From assembly GCA_020635035.1 (NCBI GenBank), contig JACKAO010000003.1:372001-436000 (forward strand): a DNA stretch of 64,000 bases, read 5' to 3'. Under the pieces are notes generated by a model. It did no database searches. It was given only the letters and a program-made list of their open reading frames with translations, and was not told where the DNA came from. A program made the translations under genes and the position numbers. Positions 18,274 to 25,939 of the stretch are shown in pieces. The stretch is from Calditrichia bacterium. Lineage in GTDB: Bacteria; Calditrichota; Calditrichia; Calditrichales; J004. Position 1 is the stretch's first letter; the number at the start of each line of letters is the position of its first letter.

Positions 18274-19098
18274 ATGAAAAATTTAATCAAGGTAGCTTTT
18301 TTTAGCACAATTCTGTTTGCCTGTAACCAGAGTAACGATTTACCAACCGACCTGGTGGCGCAGGTAAATGATACTTACCTGGTAAGAGATCAGCTCAATT
18401 ACGGAGTGCCTGCAGAACTGGCAGATGATACAAAATTATCCATGAAAAAAATGCTTATAAAGCAATGGGTTGAAAATGAAATCATTTACCAGACAGCACT
18501 GAATGAAGGTGTGAATCTGTCGGAAAGCGAAGAATTTCAGATTGAAAATTACAAAAAATCTCTTCTGGTGCAGCATTACCTTGATGCAAAGTTGAATAAA
18601 AATTATCTGGTTTCTCAAAAAGAGATTGAAGATTACTACAAGGATAATAGTAAAGAGTTTGTCCGATCTCAGGATGAAGTGCATATTATCCATCTTCTCA
18701 TTGAAAACAGGGACAATGCTATTTTTAATGAAATAAGAGAATCGAATGATTTAAATGAAATCATAAAGAAGTATTATTTTGATACCCGTTCAACATTTGA
18801 AAGTCCCAACGGTGATATTGGCTATGTTGCTCTCGAGTCTCTGCCTGCGCTGATACAAAATGCCTTGAAGCGATTGAAAACAGGAGCTATTTCGGCACCT
18901 TTGCAATCAGATCAGGGATTTCATTTTGTACAATTACTGGATAGCCAGAAAGCAGGTTCTCAGATAGATCTGGAGATTGTAAAAGATGAAATAGAACGCC
19001 GATTAAAATGGAAGAAAAGAGAGCAGGAAAGACAACGCATCGTTGATGAACTAAAAGAAAAATTCCAGGTACAAACGTATCTGAGTAAAGTTCAATAA
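18274..19098 (+). CDS. Peptidyl-prolyl cis-trans isomerase, small parvulin lipoprotein
   Basis: A 274-residue protein with a lipoprotein signal: hydrophobic start, then LFACNQS, a good lipobox with cysteine near residue 17. A SurA-like helical domain (residues 25-125) precedes a short parvulin domain: DEVHIIHLLIEN, GDIGYVALESLPALIQ, and DQGFHFVQLLDSQ. The parvulin core is more diverged than in its two neighbours, and the family loop is short, so catalytic activity is uncertain and a chaperone role is likely. It sits in the middle of the three-gene isomerase run, 12 bases before the next gene. Confidence 0.85.
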   Translation: MKNLIKVAFFSTILFACNQSNDLPTDLVAQVNDTYLVRDQLNYGVPAELADDTKLSMKKMLIKQWVENEIIYQTALNEGVNLSESEEFQIENYKKSLLVQHYLDAKLNKNYLVSQKEIEDYYKDNSKEFVRSQDEVHIIHLLIENRDNAIFNEIRESNDLNEIIKKYYFDTRSTFESPNGDIGYVALESLPALIQNALKRLKTGAISAPLQSDQGFHFVQLLDSQKAGSQIDLEIVKDEIERRLKWKKREQERQRIVDELKEKFQVQTYLSKVQ

Positions 19099-19110
19099 TA
19101 AGGAAAAATA

Positions 19111-20388
19111 ATGATCCGTATTTTTAAAAGTGTCTTTGTGCTATTGTTATTCATAAATGTATTACCGGCCCAGAATCTTATAGATGGCATTGCTGCAGTT
19201 GTTGGAAAAGAGATAGTACTTCGTTCCGAAATTGAGCAGTATGTAAACAGTTATGTTGTGCAAAACAGGATTAATACTCAGGCAAATCCGACAGTAGTAG
19301 ACGAGATACGTAAAAAAACCCTTGAATCTTTAATCGAGCAGAAATTAATGCTTGCGCAGGCAGAAAAGGACACTATCACAGTAGATCCCGAACTTGTCGA
19401 GCAGAGAGTCGATCAGCGAATTCAGTACCTTATAGAACGGGTTGGCTCCGAAAGCGAGTTGGAAAAAACATTTCAAAGCCCGATGAAAAAAATTCGCAAG
19501 GATACATATAAAATTCTTCATGAACAGTTGTTAGTGGAAAAAGTGCGCCAGGAAAAATTTCAGCAGGTACAGATTTCACGTCGTGAAGTTGAAGATTTCT
19601 ATAATACCTACCAGGACAGTATACCCAAATTAAAAGAGACTGTTGATATTAGTCATATCCTTAAACTTGTAACACCGTCAAATGAAGCACAGGTTGAAGC
19701 CTTTCAAAAGATTAGTGACATTAAAAAACAATTGGATAATGGTGCTGATTTTGCCGAGCTGGCCAAAAAATATTCAGATGATCCGGCATCTGCAAAAAGA
19801 GGCGGTGACCTGGGGTTGATAAGTCGTGGTGATTTCGTGAATGAATATGAAACCGCAGCTTTTGCTTTGAACGATGGCGAAATGTCTGGTATAGTGCAAA
19901 CACAGTTTGGTTATCATATAATAAAAATGATTGAACGGCGTGGTGAAAAGATTCGTACACAGCACATTCTTATCCGAGTTGTACCAACAGAAAAAGACGC
20001 TGAAAGAGTGGTTGAAGAACTCAAGGATATACGGCAACAAGCCTTGGATGGCGCGGATTTTTCAGAACTGGCAATAAAATATTCCGATGATGAAAATGTT
20101 ACAAAAGATAAAGGACATCTTGGTACTTTTGAGATTGATCAGATGGTTATCCCGCAATTCAAAGATGTTATCAGCGGACTTAAGGAAGGTGAAATAAGCC
20201 AGCCCTTTAAAACAGACTTTGGATATCATATTGTAAAGCTTGAAAAACGAAGTCAGGCGCGTACGATTTCGCTGGATGATGACTGGCAGAAGATAAAAGA
20301 TATGGCTCAGAATTTTAAAACTGAAAAGGAATACCGGCAATGGATTGCAGATTTGAAGAAGGAAGTTCCTATAGAAATTAAAAGTTAA
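19111..20388 (+). CDS. SurA-type periplasmic chaperone / peptidyl-prolyl isomerase
   Basis: A 425-residue protein with a signal peptide cleaved after VLPAQ, then the SurA N-terminal pattern IDGIAAVVGKEIVLRSEIEQ. Two parvulin domains follow: about residues 180-275 (VDISHILKLV, GGDLGLISRGDFV, FGYHIIKMIE) and about 280-380 (IRTQHILIRVV, KGHLGTFEIDQM, FGYHIVKLEK). The order and length match SurA (428 residues in E. coli). SurA escorts unfolded beta-barrel proteins to the BAM complex, which fits the several barrel proteins encoded later in the window. A ribosome site AAGGA precedes the ATG. A clear terminator follows the stop. Confidence 0.92.
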   Translation: MIRIFKSVFVLLLFINVLPAQNLIDGIAAVVGKEIVLRSEIEQYVNSYVVQNRINTQANPTVVDEIRKKTLESLIEQKLMLAQAEKDTITVDPELVEQRVDQRIQYLIERVGSESELEKTFQSPMKKIRKDTYKILHEQLLVEKVRQEKFQQVQISRREVEDFYNTYQDSIPKLKETVDISHILKLVTPSNEAQVEAFQKISDIKKQLDNGADFAELAKKYSDDPASAKRGGDLGLISRGDFVNEYETAAFALNDGEMSGIVQTQFGYHIIKMIERRGEKIRTQHILIRVVPTEKDAERVVEELKDIRQQALDGADFSELAIKYSDDENVTKDKGHLGTFEIDQMVIPQFKDVISGLKEGEISQPFKTDFGYHIVKLEKRSQARTISLDDDWQKIKDMAQNFKTEKEYRQWIADLKKEVPIEIKS

Positions 20389-20414
20389 ACCGCTGAAATC
20401 AGCGGTTTTTTTTT
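20389..20414 (+). terminator. Rho-independent terminator closing the mfd-isomerase unit
   Basis: ACCGCTG (20389-20395) pairs with CAGCGGT (20400-20406) around a four-base AAAT loop and is followed by eight T residues. It begins immediately after the stop codon of the SurA-type gene. Confidence 0.93.
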
Positions 20415-20734
20415 GTTCGTTTAAGCTGCATAAGTTCCTTAAAAACCAACTTTTTAGAATAAAATTAAATTTTTCTTTATTATATAACGAAAATAATCAA
20501 CGAAATTGCATATATTTTTTTGTTATGCGACTATCGTCATAGCAAAGAAGCTTAAGGAGAAATATAATATAGCCTTATGGAATCAACGACAGATTCTTCT
20601 TTTCTTTGATTTTGCAGCTGAATTATATTCATTCTTAATTTGCAGGAATAACAGGGAGTAAGCTGTAAATATTTTCTGAAACAGACTTATTATAATAGTC
20701 TTCTTTTTAATCATATGCACTTGGGAAATCCGGG
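20415..20734 (+). promoter_or_regulatory. 320-base intergenic region with a possible promoter and dyad before the cyclase gene
   Basis: No gene is supported here. The region is AT-rich. A TATAAT hexamer at 20691-20696 sits inside an imperfect dyad (AGACT 20683-20687 / AGTCT 20697-20701). No matching -35 box of the E. coli type lies 17 bases upstream, so promoter status is a guess. An AAGGAG at 20554-20559 leads only to a ten-codon frame at too long a spacing, so I do not call it a gene. Confidence 0.3.
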
Positions 20735-22366
20735 ATGAATGATTTTGTCCAAAAACTGATGTACAAATACAACTATTTTGGAAATAACAAAAATCTTCGT
20801 GTGCTGCAGGAGTCACAACAGCTATTGACAGATGTACGCCAGGATTTTAAGAACAATGGTAACCTGATAGATTTTCATCAAAAATTTTTACTTTTTATTG
20901 AAAGCTTCAGCCATACATCAGGTTCAATTTCTGAAATCTATTCACATCTGAGAAGTTATGGAGATGTCTGGGTTCGATTATCCGATAATATTAAGATCAC
21001 ATTTGAGAAGAGTTCTCAATTAAGTCAATTTGCGGATTTGAATGATTTTTTTGTTGTTGATGAAAATTTTACAGGACTGGATATTCTCAAACACCGGAGT
21101 TTTCGGACTCAAAAAAATATTGCACTTCTTTTTCAAATGTTTGGTTATTCTGATTACCTGATTGTTTTTAATCAGGGCAACAAAAAAGCACAGGCCGCAG
21201 TAGCCTTACTGCAGAGCATTGTATCTCAGCTCAAGAACAGCAACCAGGAATATCTTTCAACGAAACAAAACACCCAGAAAATCAACAAGCTGGAGATGGA
21301 ATTACTTTCCATGCAGCGTGATTTAATTTCCACAGAACGAAACCTGAAAAGACGAGTGTATGAAATTCATAATGTACTGGAGATAAGTAACGAGCTGTAT
21401 TCTATTCTTAATCTCAGGCAACTTATTAATTCTGCTCTTTTAATAATTGTCGGACAAGTGGGTTGCCAGAAAGCATTTGCTTTTCTTTATGATACGAATC
21501 AACGAAAGTATTCAAAACGTTTTACCAAAGGTCTGGACCAAATTGAGCTGGCGGATATGGAGATACAGGTTGATCACCCGCTGGTCAGTTATTTTCAGAA
21601 TGTAAATAAGCCTGTTCTTATATCAGAATTAAAAAAGCAGACAGAACTGCAACCCGTTTGTGAAACATTTCTAACGCATCAGATCGAACTGATCGCCCCC
21701 ATCATATATGGTGACAGGGTGCAGGGATTCATTGGTTGTGGTGCTTTGCTTAGTGAGCAGGGATTTACAAAAGATGAGATGGATCTTTTTAATATTCTTG
21801 TAAACATAATATCTATTTCGGTTTCAAATGCCCAGACATATGAAGAAGTTAAAAATCTGTCGTTGACAGATGCCATGACAAATCTGAATAATTACCGCTA
21901 TTTTGAAGATCGTCTCAAAGAAGAAATCAACAGGGCGCGGCGTAATGACAGCCCGGTATCTTTGATTATGCTCGATATTGATCATTTTAAAAACTATAAC
22001 GATACCTTAGGACACCAGGCTGGTGATGAAGCCCTGCGAAACCTTGGATGGATTCTTAAGAATACAGTACGTGAAGAAGATATTGTAAATCGTTATGGCG
22101 GTGAAGAATTTTGTATTATTCTGCCGGGTATCGAAAAGAATGTTATTTCGGTTTTAGGTGAGCGTATTCGTGCCAAAGTGGAAGAATACCCTTTTTATAA
22201 GGAAAACGTTCAGCCAGGTGGACGGATAACAATCAGCCTGGGTGGATCATGTTTTTCATGTGACGCTGATAATTTTGAAGATCTGGTGTATAAGGCAGAC
22301 CAGGCATTGTACAAATCAAAAAACTCCGGGAGAAATTGTTTAACGGTTTATAGTCCCGACATGTAA
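20735..22366 (+). CDS. GAF-GGDEF diguanylate cyclase
   Basis: A 543-residue cytosolic signalling protein. An uncharacterised N-terminal region (1-165) is followed by a coiled coil (165-215), a GAF-like sensor domain (about 225-370, containing ALLIIVGQVGCQKAFAF and ELIAPIIYGDRVQGFIGCG), and a GGDEF domain (about 380-540). The active motif reads RYGGEEF near residue 455, and an RxxD inhibitory site (REED) lies five residues before it, so product inhibition by cyclic di-GMP is likely. LTDAMTNLNNYRYF is the conserved domain start. No membrane span is seen. Downstream come a TPR protein and an HD-GYP enzyme on the same strand, suggesting a shared cyclic di-GMP module. Confidence 0.93.
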   Translation: MNDFVQKLMYKYNYFGNNKNLRVLQESQQLLTDVRQDFKNNGNLIDFHQKFLLFIESFSHTSGSISEIYSHLRSYGDVWVRLSDNIKITFEKSSQLSQFADLNDFFVVDENFTGLDILKHRSFRTQKNIALLFQMFGYSDYLIVFNQGNKKAQAAVALLQSIVSQLKNSNQEYLSTKQNTQKINKLEMELLSMQRDLISTERNLKRRVYEIHNVLEISNELYSILNLRQLINSALLIIVGQVGCQKAFAFLYDTNQRKYSKRFTKGLDQIELADMEIQVDHPLVSYFQNVNKPVLISELKKQTELQPVCETFLTHQIELIAPIIYGDRVQGFIGCGALLSEQGFTKDEMDLFNILVNIISISVSNAQTYEEVKNLSLTDAMTNLNNYRYFEDRLKEEINRARRNDSPVSLIMLDIDHFKNYNDTLGHQAGDEALRNLGWILKNTVREEDIVNRYGGEEFCIILPGIEKNVISVLGERIRAKVEEYPFYKENVQPGGRITISLGGSCFSCDADNFEDLVYKADQALYKSKNSGRNCLTVYSPDM

Positions 22367-22424
22367 TTGATATTCTGGGTGATGACAGTTATATTCAAAT
22401 GATTATTATGAAAGAGAAGCAATA

Positions 22425-23573
22425 ATGTCCGAAATCGGCTTTAATGATAATGTTCAGGTTTATGGTCGAAAATTTCATGTTCAAACGGCCACTCATACAT
22501 CAAAAGGGATGGCCAGTTGCGAAGTTTTTGAAGAAGGCAGGTTAATCAACAAGAACTACGTGACTTTTGAACGTCGTAAATCCACAGATAGTGAAGCCCT
22601 GGAAAAACGCATCCGTGAGATTGTTGAGACGATTCACCAGGAAACCATGAATGAAATAGAGCTGATGTTCACCATCTCTGAAAAAATAAAAAAGATGGAG
22701 CATGCTCCTTCCCATGTAAAAATGGGTTTGCTTTTTGTAAAAAATAATTTGCTTCAGGATGCGGTTGATGAATTTAAAACCGCTATAAAAATTAATCCGG
22801 ATGGGGTTGATGCGTACAACAACCTGGGCTTGACGTATATCCGGATGCAAAACTTTCCTGAAGCTGTACGAATACTTGAGAGAGCACTTAGAATAAAATC
22901 GGACTATGCTGATATACATTTGAATCTGGCAATGGCTTACTACTATGAAAAGCAGCACTATAAAGGCTTAGACCATATCCAGCGTTCCTTGCGGATTAAT
23001 CCCGATTACCAGGTTGCGCGGTATAACCAGGCTATTTTGTACCTGGACAGTATTCTGAGTGATAAAAAAGACAAACAGTTGCCGCCGGCTAATATTCGTG
23101 TCGAACGATCTATTCAGCAATTGCAGTATTTAGCAAAAGGCAATCTTGAAGGTATAACTTCGATCATAAATAAAGTTGAAAAAGCACTCGCAATAAAGGA
23201 TATTGAAGGAGCGGTAAAAACGCTGAATGGTGCGCGTGAAAAATTATTTCCGGATGCAATCCATAGTATTATCGGAATTAACTTCTATCTGCGCTTTATG
23301 TACGGCGGCCGCAGCCTTAATACTCACACTCTCAAAAGCTTTGAACAGGAATTGCTTGATTCTATTGAGCAGCAGGGTGACTATGCCGATTTATGGAATA
23401 ACCTGGGTATTGTTCATCTTATACAATGCAGAAATTTGTTTCTGCAGGCTTTAAATGAGTTTAACAGGGCACTCGATATTAATCCTAAGTTTGAAAAAGC
23501 ACTTAAGAATAAAAAACTAGTTGAGAATGACGGAAAAGAATTTCTTATTTTACTAAGGGCGATTCTCAAATAA
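22425..23573 (+). CDS. TPR protein with a conserved N-terminal domain of unknown function
   Basis: A 382-residue cytosolic protein. Residues 1-90 form a compact beta-rich domain (VQVYGRKFHVQTATHT, CEVFEEGRLINKNYVTF, then a helix with EIVETIHQETMNEIE). I recall a similar small domain in deltaproteobacterial and FCB proteins, but it has no established function. TPRs follow (about 95-220: VDAYNNLGLTYIRMQNF, ADIHLNLAMAYYYEKQH), then a helical middle part and a final TPR (DLWNNLGIVHL). It stands between the GGDEF cyclase and HD-GYP genes with three bases to the latter, so it may link these two enzymes. That link is inference from position only. Confidence 0.85.
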   Translation: MSEIGFNDNVQVYGRKFHVQTATHTSKGMASCEVFEEGRLINKNYVTFERRKSTDSEALEKRIREIVETIHQETMNEIELMFTISEKIKKMEHAPSHVKMGLLFVKNNLLQDAVDEFKTAIKINPDGVDAYNNLGLTYIRMQNFPEAVRILERALRIKSDYADIHLNLAMAYYYEKQHYKGLDHIQRSLRINPDYQVARYNQAILYLDSILSDKKDKQLPPANIRVERSIQQLQYLAKGNLEGITSIINKVEKALAIKDIEGAVKTLNGAREKLFPDAIHSIIGINFYLRFMYGGRSLNTHTLKSFEQELLDSIEQQGDYADLWNNLGIVHLIQCRNLFLQALNEFNRALDINPKFEKALKNKKLVENDGKEFLILLRAILK

Positions 23574-23576
23574 GAT

Positions 23577-25313
23577 ATGTTAACCATCTACAATTTTATT
23601 AAAGATAACCGCAGCAGAAGTGTTTCCATTTTTAAATTGGGAATGACTGCTTTTATTGGTATTTCAGCTTTACTTGTTTATTTCTTTGCGAGAAAGCCGC
23701 AGACTCTTTTGCTTTTTGTCACTTTTTTGCTTTCTTTTTTCTCTTTTGCAGTATGGCACCTGTTGTTTAGCCGCGAAGTGTATAACAGAAAAGTAGTCAC
23801 TGCTTTTTTAGGTGTGGATAGTCTGCTGCTTATTGCGGTTTTTCTGCCGATTTCTTATACAAGCGCTATATTCCCTCTAATTGTCACGGTAAATGTTCTT
23901 GGTATTCGCTTTCTTTTGAGCAGACGATTCGGTTTCAGAATAAGTATGCTTTTCTTTGCCGGGTTTGCCATTTCATTGTTCTTTTATGCATTGAATGGAG
24001 TGATACTAAATCCGCTATATCATTTTTCGCTTAATGTGTTTCCTGCACTGATCATTAACGGATTATCATCTTTTGCTTTGGCTGTAATTGCCAGCCAGCA
24101 GAACAAATACCGTCAACTGGAATCGGAAAAAGCTCAGCTGAATGATTCTTACCGGTCTTTAAAGCGTGAATTGTTTCTTAATTCACAGCTGGTGACTTCA
24201 CTGAATAAGGATGTTAAAAGAAAAAATATCGAGATTAAAAATATTCTGACACTAAGCGGTCAGCTAAACATCAATTCAGATTCGAAAAAAGCGATTGAAT
24301 CATTTTTGTATACTGTAATCGGCCAGCTTGGTTGCCGCCATGCCCTGATTCTGACACAACAGAAAAAAGAGAATAATTATTACAGTATTTTCTCTAAAAA
24401 AGGCCTGCATGGTATTGATGAATCAACAATCCGTATCTACAAAAACAGCAATCTTTTAAACACGCTTAACTCGGCACGTGAACCGATGCTTGAGCGAAAT
24501 ATCCCTATAGATGATTTGTATGCGGATGAAATTAAACTGTTAAGATATTTTTCTGGCGATCTCTTTTGCCCGATATTGATTAAAGGCGAGCTGGCCGGTA
24601 TTCTGATCGTTGGCGAAAAAATTTCAGGAGCACCATTCTCAAAAGAAGATATAAACCTGATCGCCATTGTTGCTAACCAGGCATCTTTTATTATGGAACA
24701 GACCCAGGTAACATCGGAGTTCCAGGATATTTATTTCAAGACAATCAAAGCGATGATGAAATCGCTTGAAGCAAAATATGTTTTTGCCCGCGGCCATAAT
24801 ACCAGGACTGCAAATTATGTTAATATAATCTCTGCAAAAATGGGCCTTCCGCATTCTGAAGTAAAAGAACTGACTTATGGCACATTATTACATGATGTTG
24901 GAAAGATAGCAATTCGTGATAAATATCTGTTGGATCCCAATGTATTTAATGAAGATCAGACAATTGTAAAAAATAAAATATTGGAGCATACGTTAAAGGG
25001 AGCAACTATTTTAAAATCAGCCGGTTTTGATGACATGGTAATTGATCTTGCCCTGCATCATCATGAAGACTATGATGGAAAAGGATTTCCGCATGGTTTG
25101 GGGGAAAAGGATATCTCGCATGGTGTAAGAATATTGTCGGTTTGTAATACGTATGATGCAATGACTTCTGACCGTCCACATCGCAAAGCTTTGCCAGATG
25201 TTACAGCACGTGAATATCTAGAATATAATTCAGGCAAGAAATTTGATCCGGATATTGTAAAAGCATTTCTCAGCGAGCTGTCTGTTAATAAAGAAATGCA
25301 AAAATTCCATTAA
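23577..25313 (+). CDS. Membrane GAF-HD-GYP cyclic di-GMP phosphodiesterase
   Basis: A 578-residue protein with about six membrane spans in residues 20-175, a coiled coil (175-220), a GAF-like domain (about 225-385, LYTVIGQLGCRHALIL and LFCPILIKGELAGIL), and a C-terminal HD-GYP domain (400-570). The HD pair is in LLHDVGKIAIRDKYLLD. The second motif reads HHEDYDGKGFP, so the family's GYP tripeptide is GFP here. The metal-binding His and Asp residues are present, so activity is likely. Its GAF domain resembles that of the GGDEF protein two genes upstream (shared QLGC and QVGC patterns), suggesting paired synthesis and breakdown under a common type of sensor. Confidence 0.92.
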   Translation: MLTIYNFIKDNRSRSVSIFKLGMTAFIGISALLVYFFARKPQTLLLFVTFLLSFFSFAVWHLLFSREVYNRKVVTAFLGVDSLLLIAVFLPISYTSAIFPLIVTVNVLGIRFLLSRRFGFRISMLFFAGFAISLFFYALNGVILNPLYHFSLNVFPALIINGLSSFALAVIASQQNKYRQLESEKAQLNDSYRSLKRELFLNSQLVTSLNKDVKRKNIEIKNILTLSGQLNINSDSKKAIESFLYTVIGQLGCRHALILTQQKKENNYYSIFSKKGLHGIDESTIRIYKNSNLLNTLNSAREPMLERNIPIDDLYADEIKLLRYFSGDLFCPILIKGELAGILIVGEKISGAPFSKEDINLIAIVANQASFIMEQTQVTSEFQDIYFKTIKAMMKSLEAKYVFARGHNTRTANYVNIISAKMGLPHSEVKELTYGTLLHDVGKIAIRDKYLLDPNVFNEDQTIVKNKILEHTLKGATILKSAGFDDMVIDLALHHHEDYDGKGFPHGLGEKDISHGVRILSVCNTYDAMTSDRPHRKALPDVTAREYLEYNSGKKFDPDIVKAFLSELSVNKEMQKFH

Positions 25314-25334
25314 TAATAGTTGATATTTCTTTAA

Positions 25335-25349
25335 CACAATCCTATTGTG
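25335..25349. repeat. Small inverted repeat upstream of the giant-protein operon
   Basis: CACAAT (25335-25340) and ATTGTG (25344-25349) are perfect inverted complements around a three-base centre. It lies between the HD-GYP stop and the next gene. There is no T-run, so it looks more like an operator-type dyad than a terminator, but its role is unknown. Confidence 0.3.
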
Positions 25350-25432
25350 CTATATATCACCATCCATACAGATGTTTTCAGTGATATTTGACAACATATT
25401 TTTGTGAAAATCATCTTTTAACGAGGTCCGTC

Positions 25433-25939
25433 GTGAAAATACTTCAATTTTCAATCTTATTACTTTGGGCAGGTATTTCAGCACTTCTCGCCCAGTCTTC
25501 TGAAATTTTAAAAGCAGATATCCGCTCAAATCCCGATAACAGACAGGATTATGAAATGGATATGGAAGTTCAGTTAGATAACAGTCTGTCCGATGGGTTT
25601 TTTATAGAATTACCGGAAGGAATGAAGACTGTTGTAAAATCAATCCGGAAAGACGGTGAAAACCTGTGGCTTGTAAACAGCCGGAAAGCGGTTGATCAGA
25701 AAAATGTAATTGCCTGGTATGCGGCAGAAAACGGTGTTTATTTCAGTTATACACTGGATGAGCTTTCGGGTTCGTTAGTGATTGAACTTGTTCCTGATAA
25801 TAAAAAGCTTAAACGTTTTGATAATTTTGAAGCAAAATTATTCCCGGCAACCCGGGAAGCAGAAAACATTGTCGCGCAGTCACAAGAAACTGCACGCAGC
25901 ACTGTCTCTGTAAAACAAACCATTCAAGGGAATGAATAA
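25433..25939 (+). CDS. Small exported protein coupled to the giant surface protein
   Basis: A protein of about 168 residues that I do not recognise. I place the start at the GTG at 25433 because it has a ribosome site (GAGG, about six bases upstream) and opens a clean signal peptide (KILQFSILLLWAGISALLAQ). A TTG at 25388 would put a polar stretch in front of the signal. The mature part is strand-rich (DYEMDMEVQLDN, FFIELPEGMKTVVKSI, VYFSYTLDELSGSLVIEL) and probably a small beta-sandwich. The stop TAA shares one base with the ATG of the 15-kb gene that follows, so translation of the two is probably coupled. It could assist secretion or surface assembly of the giant protein; this is inference from context. 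Confidence 0.75.
   Translation: MKILQFSILLLWAGISALLAQSSEILKADIRSNPDNRQDYEMDMEVQLDNSLSDGFFIELPEGMKTVVKSIRKDGENLWLVNSRKAVDQKNVIAWYAAENGVYFSYTLDELSGSLVIELVPDNKKLKRFDNFEAKLFPATREAENIVAQSQETARSTVSVKQTIQGNE

Noticed and set aside
20578..20610. Ten-codon ATG frame downstream of an AAGGAG in the gap before the cyclase gene
   Set aside because: Spacing from the ribosome-like site is about 18 bases and the peptide has no recognisable character.
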